DNA of 64,000 bases from Acanthosepion lycidas (GCA_963932145.1 OZ010596.1:77569752-77633751); one strand, 5' to 3'. Shown: positions 41,965-53,149, counted from the stretch's first letter. Notes: a model not told the origin generated them from the letters alone. Numbers and translations: made by a program.

Positions 41965-43345
41965 GTTGTATCAATGGGAGTTGTCTATTTTTGTTGCTGC
42001 CACTTTTGGAAGTCTTTGAGTGATGTGGTTTTTGTTATTTGGTTAACTACTCTTTGAATGGACACATGGCTGAGTGATTAGAATGTTTGGATCTTGTCTG
42101 TTAATTTGCTTCAATAATGTAAAGTTACTTATCGCAAATATTGATTTACCCCAAGAAAGTATAAATCTCAAATCAAAATTTGTTTATCATTTTATTCAAT
42201 TTTCAACATTGTTTTGAAATTATAATTTTTAAATCTGTTTAGCTTGCCTCGCAACAAATCCAATTCTCAGAATGAAAAATTATCAAAAATCAGGGAGTTA
42301 TTCACATTTCGTAAGTGCAGAGGATATTCGAGGTATTTACAAAGAATTTTTTTACAATTTCGAAAAAAAAAAAAAAAAAAAAAAGTAAAGAATCTGTTTT
42401 TGGCTTGTTTATCAAAGTGAGCATGATTGTAGACCCAACTCTTAGAAATGGTGCACCCAAGTCACCTACATTTGGGAATATTGCAAAGGTCAACCCAACT
42501 GAAGTGCAATGGAATGGCCTTGCTCTGGGAAAATTTGGTGAGAATTTTAGCAAATATAAATTCTTTTTATTTTAGGGTGAATTAACAGAAAAAATCCGAA
42601 CATTTGCTTTCTGACCATGGGACTCGGGTTCAAATCTCACCATGATCAATTTGTCTGGTAAGTGACTTCTTAATGTTATCAATCCGTGTGTGCGGCACTG
42701 ACAGCAAGTACCTGGAAACAATACCAACTCAACTTGTGAGTGAAATTTTGCAGTAGACAGAACTATTTGGGAGCCATCGATGTTTGTGCTAGCACATAAT
42801 CACAAGTCATTGTGGCGAAGGGTTTGAGTGTACTGGCCTTGTTCAGACTGTTGATCATGCCAGATAACATGCTCTCTCTTAGAAACTGTAACTAAAGTCT
42901 GCTCAGCATAGTTGCAATATAAAGGTGGGCTCTATGGGTGTTGAGCAAACACAAATGTGCTTGAGTCGGTGTCTGCAATAGGGATTAGTTACTTAGATAT
43001 GAACAACCAGCCATTATTAAAGTACTTTTTTTTATTCTGTAAAGCAAATCTATAAGACTTGTCAAAGGATTTGCCTTCATTAAGACCTAGAGGATTCATT
43101 TGGTTCAGGAAATTTTTAATAATTGATTTTGGAATACTATTTTTTATTGTTGATAGTGTTATGGGCGTGCATTCTTCAAGGCATATATCTTTTGTATTAT
43201 TAATGATTCAAGAAAACAATGAAACTCCGAATAGGAATCAACAAGTATATGTTGAAATAATATACAAGAACAAAATATACAATAATTTGTATTCAATGTA
43301 TAGATCAAGGGAAAAGAAGTTGCTTCCCTTTTACCGTATTTTGAT
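41965..43345. other. spacer; possible tRNA-like phrase
   Basis: GACTCGGGTTCAAATCTCAC (42621-42640) looks like a B-box/T-arm, but no A-box or cloverleaf could be built. A short frame across 42315-42575 spans an A22 run and is not credible as a gene. Confidence 0.35.
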
Positions 43346-43699
43346 TTGTAATTGATTGTTCGAACGAAAGTTCTCCTTAGAGAGAAAGGTTCAGGAATCA
43401 ATGTTAGAACAAGTCTGCTGTTAGAATAGATAACACAAGAATACAATTGATCAGAAAGTGTGTTGTGTTAGAGAAATCAACAGAGTCCTGGTTGATTGAA
43501 CTTGGCTGAGTCACGGAGAGATATGTATATATGTATTACAAAATTCTGTGTCTGTGTGTGCATTTGAAATGTTGTGAGTAAAGTCATAGGTTTGTGTTGA
43601 CAGGCAAAATTTAGTGGACTCGACTGGCGGCTTGTGAAAAAGTCACCTCTTTTAAAGCTACAGATAGGCTCCGAACAGAACCGTGGGAGAAGTTCATTT

Positions 43700-43890
43700 T
43701 GCACTAAAATATGTGATTGGTTAAAATTTGACCAATTGCTAAATTTGTACTAATGAAACAAGTAAGCAAGTTCAAAACCGAAAAATTCAAAACAACGACT
43801 GCGATGGCTAAATTGTCCTATAGAAAGGTAGTATTGACTTATTAGCCAATCGCAGATGAATAAAATGTGGGCGTGGAATAACATAGGAGT
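43700..43890 (-). promoter_or_regulatory. cluster of CCAAT boxes, possible promoter
   Basis: Within about 150 bp: GTGATTGGTTAAAA, TTGACCAATTGC, TAGCCAATCGCAG and GTGGGCGTGG. CCAAT boxes in both orientations plus a GC-box-like motif near CpG-containing sequence resemble a vertebrate/invertebrate pol II promoter or LTR. No confirmed gene lies next to it. Confidence 0.3.
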
Positions 43891-43908
43891 TGCTACAATA
43901 TCTGAGAC

Positions 43909-44530
43909 TAGTGATTCTCAACCAATGTGCTGCAGCACATTGTCATGGCATATATATATATATATATATATATATTATGAGTGTCTGTGGAAGTAGTAAT
44001 GGTACACTTAATATTTGAATGCATGAATAAGTATTAAACTTTTTCCCAATTCTTTTCATTATTCTTCAATTATACTATTTTAAATACTTTTAATTATTGA
44101 TTTTTTTAAAAAAAAGTATTTTTTTAAGGTTTAAAATAAAACATTCAACGGTATCCATTGATAGATATTGGATTTCAATACAAAAGGAATAGCCCACATT
44201 AACTAAAAGACTTTATCAGTTTTATTGCAATTTTCTACTTTTTATTTATGTGAATTATGCTCCTCAACCCTAAATAACATCAAAAATAAGAAGTGAGAAA
44301 GACTTCATTCAACTGAAGAAGAAATGAGGGTCTGCTTATCGCACATTCAACTAAACATTGGAGAAATCACAAAAAAACGCCAGTCACAGGTTTCACACTA
44401 AATAATATTTGAAGAGAAACATTGAAATAATAAGTTCATGTTTGTGTGTGTGTATTTTTTTAATCTATGGTTTTATTACATAACATTTAAATGTATACCC
44501 TTTAAAAATGTGCCATGGTGTTTTCATTTG
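43909..44530 (+). mobile_element. possible hAT-like element, left end
   Basis: CTAGTGATTCTCAACCAATG and TGCTGCAGCAC are typical of hAT MITE left ends (CAGTGNTTCTCAACC...). A right-hand candidate, AATGTGCCATGGTGTTTTCA (44508), lacks the terminal CACTG, so the boundary is uncertain. (AT)n at 43953-43975. Confidence 0.45.
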
Positions 44531-44994
44531 CTCCTAGCGGTGGAATTTTTGAGATAATAATAGGATAAAACTTCATAAAAAATTCTAACAAAACCTATAA
44601 AAATAATTTTATTATTGCAATAAACGATATTCACTAAACTTCTATCACAAAATGTAAGTATTTTAACTTTTGTCTTGAATTTTAAAATTTAAATTCTGTT
44701 CAGGTCTCTACACACAGACAGTTTCACCTAATTTGGGTAGAAGGAATTGAGGTGTGTCCCAATACAACCAGTATTAACCAGTCAGTATTATGTAATTAAT
44801 TGATATAATTATATGGGTGAAGAGAAAAATAAAATGTACTACCCAGCACTGGGAATGAGCTCACTACCTTCAGTCAACCAGCTAGAGTCTTTAGCTCTTA
44901 ATGGGGATGTCAGACATGTTAAGTGGAATAAGATCTCTCAATTGAGCTCTATAAAAGCCAAGACCTTTTTCTCTTTAGTCAAGTGATTTGTTTT

Positions 44995-45350
44995 TTATGG
45001 TTTATGAAGCCTTTGTATATTATTTAAAACCAGAAAAATAGTTTTTTTAAATTGTAAGAATTTTAATTTTTTTTTTTTTTTTTTAGATAATGTTTTAGTG
45101 ATACAAGTCTTACTAATTAATCCATAGCTGGGGGAAGAGGGGGGGTAGATTCATATCTTTCCCAAGGGTATTTGTGTGTAAGTGAATGTAACAAAACAAG
45201 CCTGAATTGGAACTCCGATTAACAATTCCGAAGCATTAAACATTACACCACCTGCACATCCAAGCATTCAGCACCTTGTATTCCCAAACAGTTACCCATC
45301 TAAGTACTGACCATGCTAGATGTTGCTTAACTTTGGTGGTCCTATGTGAT
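44995..45350 (-). mobile_element. 5S rRNA-tRNA composite SINE, copy E
   Basis: Plus strand shows, left to right, the 3' tail (TGTATATTATTTAAAACC), poly(T), TAATCCATAGCTGGGGGAAG, the body CAAGGGTATTTGTGTGTAAG, the tRNA-like part and the 5S head in reverse (TGTATTCCCAAACAGTTACC; GACCATGCTAGATGTTGCTT; AACTTTGGTGGTC). Confidence 0.82.
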
Positions 45351-45539
45351 GTGGCCATAAGCCTCTTTGTTTCTCTGTACTCCCTCGGCTTTAACTCTAC
45401 TCAGGACTTTTGCCAGTTGGACAATTACCGAGAAAGTCAAGCAGAGAGAGGAAGAGAAGACATGGAATTCAAAACAAACACTTGCTATAAGAAGAAAGAT
45501 TGTTACTTGATGTAACTAGTATATTTTTTTACATTATTA

Positions 45540-45700
45540 GCATTGTTTAGACTGTTGCCCTCATCTGGACAGTGTACACCGTGACCTTCTTCAGATGATT
45601 GGAATTTCAAACTGTACCCTTTATTTCATCCACTGGGGTAGATTATTCTATTTTCACGTGCCATGCCTCTTCAAGATGTATCTCCCAGTTGTACTAACAG
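45540..45700 (-). mobile_element. Penelope-tail-like dispersed repeat
   Basis: TTGCCCTCATCTGGACAGTG and CGTGACCTTCTTCAGATGAT, then TCACGTGCCATGCCTCTTCA. Same family as 12235-12620. Confidence 0.5.
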
Positions 45701-45736
45701 TGAGGAAAAAAAAAAAAAAGTGCATTTATTAATATA

Positions 45737-45871
45737 TAGTGCAACCCGGATATAAGACAGTTGTCGGGACCGGAGAAGAAGTCTCTTATATCCGGGTTTG
45801 GTCTATTTTGTTTAGGTAAGTATGGCTCTAATTTGGGACCAGAGAAAATCTCTCTTATATCCGGGTTACAC

Positions 45872-45873
<2 letters not shown>
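45737..45873 (+). mobile_element. pogo-like MITE, CAGTGTAACCC family, copy 3
   Basis: The left end is mutated (TAGTGCAACCCGGATATAAG), the right end intact (reverse complement CAGTGTAACCCGGATATAAG). Shares GTTGTCGGGACCGGAGAAGA and GTATGGCTCTAATTTGGGAC with copy 1. Followed by (AT)n. Confidence 0.85.
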
Positions 45874-45913
<40 letters not shown>

Positions 45914-45999
45914 GTTTAAAAATATGATTCCTTCGCTATGTAAGAGTTCTCATGTTTCAAAAACGACAGCCAAAAACCTCAATATAATTATTAAAATTA

Positions 46000-46620
46000 A
46001 ATTGAGTTAAAGGATCAAGCCCTGTTTCATCGTCAAGCGAAAATTTAGGAATAACAAATCTTGAAATCTACGCATCTTTATAAGCATGTTCATTTGCAAA
46101 ATTAATTACTATGGAAACTGCTAGGGCGACCATTTTGGTAAGGGGCAAAAGAGACAATTTTTATCCACATATCATTCACCTTTGGAAAGAGGTCAATCCA
46201 AGGTAGGGTGGGGGTATCCATTTCAAAGCGAATGATGGCATTCATGTGCGCACATCGTCTGGTCAGTCACAGCGAAAGAGAACTTTGGCACCATAATATG
46301 TCGTTAAGTGTCTAGAGAATTTTGTTTTATTTTATCTATAAATACATAAAATAAAAGGATAATTATCCTTTTATTTTATTTTATTTCCCAAAGGGCTGTT
46401 TCGTACTTAAACACGTCGCACTGAACTACAATTTGTTTTTTTGACGAGTTCATAAAGGATTTTTCTATCTTATGATTGGGTTACTTTTAACTTTTATTAG
46501 ACTATGAAATTTAATATATTTTTTTATGCTAATTATTTAATGCGAAAATTGGTGATGTCAGCAGAAAACCAATAACTCATGTCTATGGTTTAATAAATGT
46601 TCATTATTTAGAAACTTAAT
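46000..46620. other. CpG-containing spacer
   Basis: No open frame, but noticeably more CpG (GTGCGCACATCGTCTGGTCA near 46249). ATAAAATAAAAGGATAATTA and its inverse form a small palindrome near 46346-46385. Confidence 0.35.
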
Positions 46621-46700
46621 AATGTGCAGTTTTTCATGTAGGCATAAAGGGCATGGGTCATCCCAGGTTTTACAAGTTCTTGTTCTATTTCTTACTTTCC

Positions 46701-46745
<45 letters not shown>

Positions 46746-46748
<3 letters not shown>

Positions 46749-46873
46749 ATTTTCCAAGCGTAGCTTATATGTGGCACAAGGCCGAAAGTAGGGGGCACCC
46801 AGTGAGGATCGAACTCACTACGTCGTAATTGTTCTAGCGAGACAAGCATGCTGGCCATTACACCGCCTCGAGG
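46746..46873 (-). mobile_element. tRNA-derived SINE inside (AT)n
   Basis: The best preserved copy by eye: minus-strand A-box GGTGTAATGGCCAGC, B-box GAGTTCGATCC and the GCACCTCGAGGCGG start. (AT)n runs lie on both sides (46709-46745, 46877-46989), so the TSD is AT-rich and not resolvable. Confidence 0.85.
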
Positions 46874-46928
46874 TGCTATATATATATATATATTATATAT
46901 TATATATATATTATATATATATATTATA

Positions 46929-46995
<67 letters not shown>

Positions 46996-47233
46996 AAGTG
47001 AAAAATGTTTTCTTGTGATTTGTTTTGTCCTTTACGAGTTCGTCGGATTAAAGTGATATCTACATTGATGACAGGAGACGCTGAAATTTTACATTCAATT
47101 TTTTTTAACTACATATTTTGAGTATAGCGTTTAGTTAATTTAATTTACTTTCTTTTTCTTTATATTTTTATCACTTTCGCTATTATTAAATATCCCACAT
47201 TTTGATAATCGAAGATCGACCAGGAAAGTCAAA

Positions 47234-47383
47234 ATGATGGAAGAACATGAACGTAACTTTGCTGTGGATGATCTGGAGATTAAATTACTTTCTATATATT
47301 TGCGTCTTAAATTGTTTCTTATTTTAATTGGCTATTTTTTCCAAATCGAATTTATAGTCAGACTCATTACTGTAAGCAACTAA
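47234..47383 (+). CDS. short ORF, 49 codons, unknown (speculative)
   Basis: ATGATGG in a purine context (AAAATGATGG) opens a frame beginning MMEEHERNFAVDDLEIKLLS and continuing hydrophobic (LFLILIGYFFQ) to a TAA. It lies in non-repetitive, CpG-containing sequence 1.1 kb upstream of the candidate exon at 48522 on the same strand. A GTAAGC donor-like site (47372) sits near its end, but joining it to that exon would not keep frame (phase 0 versus phase 1). No domain is recognised; it could be chance. Confidence 0.15.
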   Translation: MMEEHERNFAVDDLEIKLLSIYLRLKLFLILIGYFFQIEFIVRLITVSN

Positions 47384-47498
47384 TGCAGTGAGTGTGCTGT
47401 TTTGTAAAAAATCCCTTTCGTGTTCATATAATCTTTTATTTAAATACCATGATAAATAAAAAAAAAATTATATATCATTTTCTTAGATACATATATAA

Positions 47499-47555
47499 GT
47501 TGTTGGATGTAGTTTATCGTCATATCCAATATGACGATAAACTACATCCAACAAC
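47499..47555. repeat. perfect 27-bp inverted repeat, 3-bp loop
   Basis: GTTGTTGGATGTAGTTTATC then GTCATAT, a CCA spacer, and the exact complement. The right arm is the start of dispersed repeat family X (compare ACATCCAGCAGC at 22346). Confidence 0.95.
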
Positions 47556-48080
47556 AAGACCTCTGATCGGTAGATTGGAGGTTTTGAAGAGTGTGGAATC
47601 ACCTCATAATTGGTGGTGTTCCCAGGTCTACCCTGACTTCAGGATGATATCACCTGTTAGGGCCCGAGCTATGGGCAAATAGTCAACTCCAAAACAAAAA
47701 CAAAACTCTATGAAAGTATAAAAATACATTTTCTAAGTAAAAATACCAGCAATACATATTTATATAAAAATTGACCAGCAACACCTGGTTATAGTAAAAA
47801 ATTACCAGCAATATCGATTCATAGTAAAAATTACGAAGAATACAATTCATAGTAAAAATTACGAAGAATACAATTCATAGTAAAAATTACGAAGAATACA
47901 ATTCATAGTAAAAATTACGAAGAATACAATTCATAGTAAAAATGCCCAACGATACATTTTATTTGTAGTTGAAGGCATACAATTGCACTCAAAATATATT
48001 TGAAGTTATAAAATTGTGTTTAAAATATTCATATTTCAGGATTAAATAACCCATATGCCGCTAAACAAAATCAGTTTTAT
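47550..48080 (+). repeat. dispersed repeat family X, copy 2
   Basis: Same parts as 22340-22690: AGATTGGAGGTTTTGAAGAG, GAGCTATGGGCAAATAGTCA, TAAAAATACCAGCAATACAT-type phrases, GTTGAAGGCATACAATTGCA and GCCGCTAAACAAAATCAG. It contains the 28-bp tandem expansion at 47815-47945. Confidence 0.75.
47815..47945 (+). repeat. 28-bp tandem repeat, about 4.5 units
   Basis: Unit AATTCATAGTAAAAATTACG plus AAGAATAC repeated almost without change within family X copy 2. The other copy (22500-22570) has only irregular versions, so the expansion is local. Confidence 0.9.
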
Positions 48081-48116
48081 ATATACATATATATGAATGA
48101 AATTAAAATACTGATA

Positions 48117-48270
48117 CAGTGTAACCCGGATGTAAGAGACATTTTCTCTGGTCCCAAATTAGAGCCATACTTACTTAAACAAAATAGACCAAACCCGGAT
48201 ATAAGAGATACCCGGATGTAACATACTTCTTCTCCGGTCCCGACAACTTTCTTATATCCGGGTTACACTG
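48117..48270 (-). mobile_element. pogo-like MITE, CAGTGTAACCC family, copy 4
   Basis: Flanked by TA. Inverted relative to copies 1-3 (GAGCCATACTTACTTAAACA, GGTCCCGACAACTT). Lies 45 bp beyond family X copy 2. Confidence 0.85.
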
Positions 48271-48521
48271 TATATAATTTAACTCTTTTTTTTTTTTAAT
48301 CGTTTTAACAGTCATTTCAAAGAAAGCAGGTGACAAGATCCGATATAGTCACATGTTATAAAAATACCTTTTAGTTATGTCTGAAACATTTGCAGGAACA
48401 TGGATTTTATACGTTTTAAAGACGTTTTTTTTTTTTATAACATCGGTCTCTCTCAGACTTTATACTCTTGCTATTTCGAATAATATACTAATTTAGCTTT
48501 AGTTCTTTACTAAATTTAACA

Positions 48522-48788
48522 GAGTCGGACACAATTACCAACTGAAGATCTTACTACGCGATCGTAATGGTCCATTGGATGATGGTGTCAACGATTGTGT
48601 CAAAATCAGTATAAAATTTCTTCTTTGCAAGTTTTCCCAATTAAACTCTGAAATTAGTACAAAAAATTATATATCCGAAAATACTCGTGTACCCCTGATC
48701 CGAGGTGGAAGTTTCGTTGGAAACAAATTAGACATTGAAGAAATGAACAAAGATTTATTTTCATTTGCAAGATATGAAAATGTCTCTG
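48522..48788 (+). CDS. candidate internal coding exon, phase 1-1, 267 nt, product unknown
   Basis: An acceptor (branch-like TACTAAAT, then TTTAACAG) precedes and a consensus donor CTG|GTAAGT follows an open frame. The encoded 88 full codons include KLKILLRDRNGPLDDGVNDC, VPLIRGGSFVGNKLDIEEMN and FSFARYENVS. The composition is protein-like rather than low-complexity: mixed charge, two cysteines. Length 267 is divisible by three and both splice phases are 1, typical of shuffled extracellular modules. The frame also runs past the donor to a TGA at 48833, so a terminal exon is an alternative. I do not recognise the domain. No neighbouring exon was found; the nearby sequence is unusually CpG-rich. 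Confidence 0.4.
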
Positions 48789-48839
48789 GTAAGTCTTATA
48801 GTGTAGCATTCGAATGTACGGTATTCAAGGCGTGAAATG

Positions 48840-49140
48840 AGCGCAGAAAAACCTTGAGCCGGCTAACTGCTTGTTGGCTATCGGTCTTGTCGCGTTGATA
48901 AGTGGAATCCGTTCTCTTTCTGTGTTCGCAGGAGGTCGTTTTCACAGACTAATGGTCGGACGGACAGTCAGCCGTACTCTCGAGTAGCCTCTATGGTTAG
49001 CACGCGTGTGTGAAGTCTCTCTTATAGCATATATATGGGAAACGCACGGACACAGTTATAGACAAGCGAGAGTTGCGTCGATAATGGCCAGCAATCTGGC
49101 ATATTTGTGTTTGTTTTAATATTTGTTTTGAGTAGAGTGC
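48840..49140. other. CpG-rich unique-looking segment
   Basis: GGTCTTGTCGCGTTGATAAG, GGTCGGACGGACAGTCAGCC and GCGAGAGTTGCGTCGATAAT show a density of CpG not seen in the first 45 kb. No open frame. It could be intron, UTR, promoter or an LTR. Confidence 0.3.
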
Positions 49141-49388
49141 GGCGTGTGTGTGACTTAGTTTGACGGAAATTGGTGTGTAATTAGATATGTTTTCTAATAA
49201 TTGTATAAATTTGGCTGTAATTTGTTATCTCTAACTATGTGTAAATTGCGTTTTTCTGATGCACACCCAATTGCATGGCGGTTCTCGGAAAGTGGAAATT
49301 AGTCCTGGATTATCCTATAGCCGACTATCGGCTGCAGCCTAACACATCTCAAACTTGGTTATAATGCTGGTTATAAAAATGTTTTTTG

Positions 49389-49396
<8 letters not shown>

Positions 49397-49423
<27 letters not shown>

Positions 49424-49440
49424 TACTACTACTACTACGG
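49397..49440. repeat. (ATT)n(ACT)n microsatellite
   Basis: About ten TTA trinucleotides followed by five TAC trinucleotides. Confidence 0.95.
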
Positions 49441-49560
49441 CTGTGTTGAAATCTGTGCTCATTTGATTTGCAATAAATAGTAAAATATTGGTATTTCTTA
49501 AAGAATATTTTTATTGGCAAACAAAAGATAGCTATTCTGTTTTATTTAAAGAAATTGCGA

Positions 49561-50085
49561 TTATTTTTTTTTTTTTTAAGCTTAGCGCCCCGAGCAAGGC
49601 ATGAAGCCACTAGGATGCAGGGGGGTTGCAGAAGATTTGTAGCAAGAGCAGATAGGAGTGATAGAAGAAAGGATGAAGGGATGGATAGTGTGTAGATCAA
49701 GGTAACTGGAGATGTCGATGACATTACATTTGAATAGTTGGAGATTATAGCTATCAGGGAAACAGTAATTGGGAAGGGTGTTCCACAGGCAAGAGGTGCG
49801 AGGTATGAAGCTATTGGAGTAGAAGAGACGGCTACATTTTAAATTTTCTACAGTGTAAGGGTGAGAGCGGGATGCCAGCCTCGTAAGGCGCTTGTATTCA
49901 TGGAGACTGGGGACCAGGGAAAGCAGCTCATCGGAGCAAATGCCATGAAAGTATTTGTAGAAGAGACAGAGAGAGGCGACGGCGCGTCTGTAAGATAGTG
50001 GCTGCAGGCGAGACGCCAGATCAGGGCTAATCACATTACATAATTTACTTCGAGATGTGTAAATGTCGTTAAAATATATCACGAG
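49561..50085 (-). pseudogene. CR1/jockey-like LINE 3' end with intact C-terminal frame
   Basis: A single minus-strand frame of 166 codons covers almost the whole fragment: KLCNVISPDLASRLQPLSYR, RAVASLCLFYKYFHGICSDE, LTRLASRSHPYTVENLKCSR, then SFIPRTSCLWNTLPNYCFP. These are the C-terminal blocks of CR1/jockey-type ORF2 proteins (L..RR...L.L.YK...G.....L, R.SR, R....WN.LP). It ends in the shared 3' segment and a T15 run. 5'-truncated after the RT core, but with no frame damage, so this is the youngest LINE copy here. Confidence 0.85.
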
Positions 50086-50289
50086 TAAAAAAAAAAAAAA
50101 AAAGTATTCAAGTTGAGTGCGGGCGTGTTAAGTGGCTCCGTCTGCGAGAGGGCCCATAATTTCATTAACCTAGGGTTCCCAAAAGGCCATAATCCGGTCC
50201 TGTGTACAAGGATATACTTAAACAAAACCTAAATTTCAATGACCTCTCTCTGTCATTTTTGAGGAAATAGCTTCTGATCATGCCAATTG

Positions 50290-50555
50290 GAGGAATATGT
50301 ACGTAAAACACATTGCAACTGGGACGGATTGAACATGTCTGTATTACAAAGCAGAACGCAGCTCTAACATTCCTGTAGCCTTCACTAGGGGTACTATTCC
50401 TTGTCCTCTATGTGGAATATTATATGTGTCTCAAGCTGGCTTTGAAGTTCATCAAAGGCACAAACAAATACGGCATCAAGGATGGAACCTGCCATTGAAG
50501 CCTTACCCACCGAAACGACGGGAGAGTTTATCGTATATATTATGTATTTAGGCAG
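50290..50555 (+). pseudogene. LINE-encoded C2H2 zinc-finger C-terminus remnant
   Basis: From 50372 the frame reads PVAFTRGTIPCPLCGILYVS, QAGFEVHQRHKQIRHQGWNL and PLKPYPPKRRE, ending in TAG. CPLC(X12)H..H is a C2H2-like finger (C-X2-C, then H). Upstream YYKAERSSN is in frame, but HIATGTD before it is shifted by one base. Such a single finger after the RT is common at the C-terminus of mollusc non-LTR elements, so a retroelement is likelier than a host zinc-finger gene. Confidence 0.5.
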
Positions 50556-50559
50556 CAAG

Positions 50560-52235
50560 AATCCATCCAAATAAACTTTTCCGAATTTTTTTATATTCAT
50601 TAAAAAATGACAACACGTATAAATAATTGATACGCGCTTTCCCGCTTAACTTACATCTGACGTCACTTTGAACAGATCTCAATACCTGCGATCTAAAAAC
50701 GCCGGGATGTAGTCACCAAAATCTTGTTTACCATACGGGCAACACACAGTTCTTCATAATGACTGAGATTGTCGGAGACACTTGAACAAAACAGGAAAAA
50801 TGCATTAACGTTGGACAGCTCATTCATAATTTCAATCTCAATATACATTTAAATCAGTAATTGGGAAAAATATAATAAAAAAAAATTAAACAAACCTTTT
50901 CTGTTAATTTAAACCTTGTTTGAATATATACATATTAAGGAATATATAAAATACATTGATTGCAAAACTCTGAGTTTCATGCCAAAGCAATCATGTGCCG
51001 GTATTTTTATTTTGGATTGACACCGGTTTTGCAGACTTTCTGGTTCTCGTGAGATACTTTATTGTTGGGGTGGAATATTATTGTTAAAATATTTCAATAA
51101 ATTGTGGTTTAATTTTGTATTTGAATTTAGGCCCAGATTTAAGATTGAAAATAAGGTTGGAAATAAGAACTATAAATTCTTATTTAGAGAGACACTAATG
51201 TAATTGTTTTAACCTAGGGAAGCTTACTAAATAAAATAATAGAACGAAGGTTGGTAATGAACGATAATACTTAGGACAAGAACAACACACATAAGATTCG
51301 CCAGCGGTGTGTAGAAGTGAGTAAAGTGAATTTCACAATGAATTTCCAACTCTAGACCAACATACAGTATTTACTACTGTATTTATGTGAATGAGGACAT
51401 ACCCATTATCGTCCGCAGGTATGCTGCAACAGTAATCAAAGTAATAAACAAGAATAGACGTTAGAAAATCAAGGGCCGTAACTCTATGTTTACCATGAAA
51501 ATCAATAAAGTAATTAACAATACTATTAATATTATTGAACTCACTAAAAGTAATGATATCAATAATAATGATATATGCTGTGCTAAAATTAAATTAAAAA
51601 TAATAGATATCAATAAAAATAATATAATATATATATATATAGAGAGAGAGAGACTCTACAAAAAATGCCACTTTAACTAAAAGGGAAAGCAATTTACTAA
51701 GTTGAAAATGTATAGAAAGTGCTTTAATTGCTATATCATCCACAGTAAATTAGCAAAAGTACAATAAATATGGTCTAAGCTTTTGATTTTGTAATGTTAC
51801 AATCAAAGTAGGTCCAGACAGTTGGTGAGTTTCGTAGAATTAGTGAGCGTTGTAACATAGGCGAGGTGTGACTTTTTTTTTTATATATGCTTTTGAAGAT
51901 TCACACTGTTATAATTGTTTTTATTTATGGAGGAGGGGTGTTTTTGTTGTATGAATTCCCTCTCTCGGAAGGATAATTCGTAATTTGGAATTGTATAAGG
52001 GCAACGGATTATTATTCAAACATATATTGTTAAATATAACAGACAACGAATGTCTATTATGTTTGATCATGAGCCGTTCCAAGCTTCGTGTAGTGAGCTT
52101 AGTTTCAGGAGAAAACAAAGGCAAAAACTGTCCGACATTTGGATATTTTTTATGTTGTTCATCGATCTAAGCCTTCGGCTCACATGAGCCATCATCAGAG
52201 TGGTTATATGGACATTACAACACTTTGTCTGTTAT
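50560..52235. other. spacer, nothing recognised
   Basis: Contains a CpG-containing patch (GATACGCGCTTTCCCGCTTA near 50630), an ATA/AAT-rich stretch at 51500-51660 with a GAGAGA run, and TAAGCCTTCGGCTCACATGA (52170-52189), an SSR-like dispersed phrase. No gene is supported. Confidence 0.35.
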
Positions 52236-52639
52236 ATTTAACAAATATATATATATATATAATATAAAATACAAGTATAGTTTATCACTTAGCTGATTGA
52301 TGTTATATTCAGCACCTCAATTCCAGAATCGTTTGGTCCACTCATCAGGAGTTTTCAGAAATTGACTGCGTTTTTTTGCCCGCATTTTCTTGTCTCTTCC
52401 TAATGCTGGTAGTATAAAAGCAGCACTCTATATAAAATACCAATGTATATTCAAAAGAATTATATAGTTGTTGTTCTCGATGCTATTTAAATTTTCATGT
52501 GCGTAACTATCGTCAGGCATGAACTATAATTATCAGTAATAACACGTCTTTATTTAACGTGTGTGTGTGAACAGATAGAATATCTATTGAACTTTTTGTT
52601 AAGTTTCACCTGGTGTCGAACTGCTTTATTTCTTGAAAT

Positions 52640-52871
52640 TACCGTATATACTCGAGTGTAGTTTTTATGATCAGGTTTTACGCAAAAATTAGGGTGCCGG
52701 GCAATACGCAGGTGATTTTTTTTTTTTTTTTTTTTGAAGAGGCTAAAAATCATATTTTCGATGGCCGGTTGCACTATCCACGGGCAAATTTTTGTCTAGA
52801 AGGATTAAAACTCATGCAGAAAAATTTAGAAATCGTACATGAAGTCGACTTATACACGAGTACCTAAGGTA
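52640..52871. mobile_element. MITE with TACCGTATATACTCG ends
   Basis: The left end TACCGTATATACTCGAGTGT and right end (reverse complement TACCTTAGGTACTCGTGTAT) form imperfect inverted repeats. T-run at 52713-52734. Related in style to 1513-1851. Confidence 0.65.
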
Positions 52872-53089
52872 AACGTTAAAATCCTGCTACTTTCGACCAT
52901 CGTCGGTCATTTTAGAAATATCGAGCATGGCATTTCTATTGCTGTTAGTTTGAAGTAGACGATGAACATCATGTCGCTTTACAAGTTTCAACCTCAAGTC
53001 CCACCGCCATAATGTCGCTTTCCTGTACATTTTCTAGAAATACTTTTATTGTAAGTGTTTGGATGAACTCTCCGCTATGGTACCTAAAT

Positions 53090-53118
53090 TTGCGACCACA
53101 CCTGGATCATAGGACTGT

Positions 53119-53149
<31 letters not shown>

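Noticed and set aside
42601..42660. tRNA gene
   Set aside because: GGGTTCAAATCTCACC looks like a T-arm, but no acceptor stem, D-arm or A-box could be matched.
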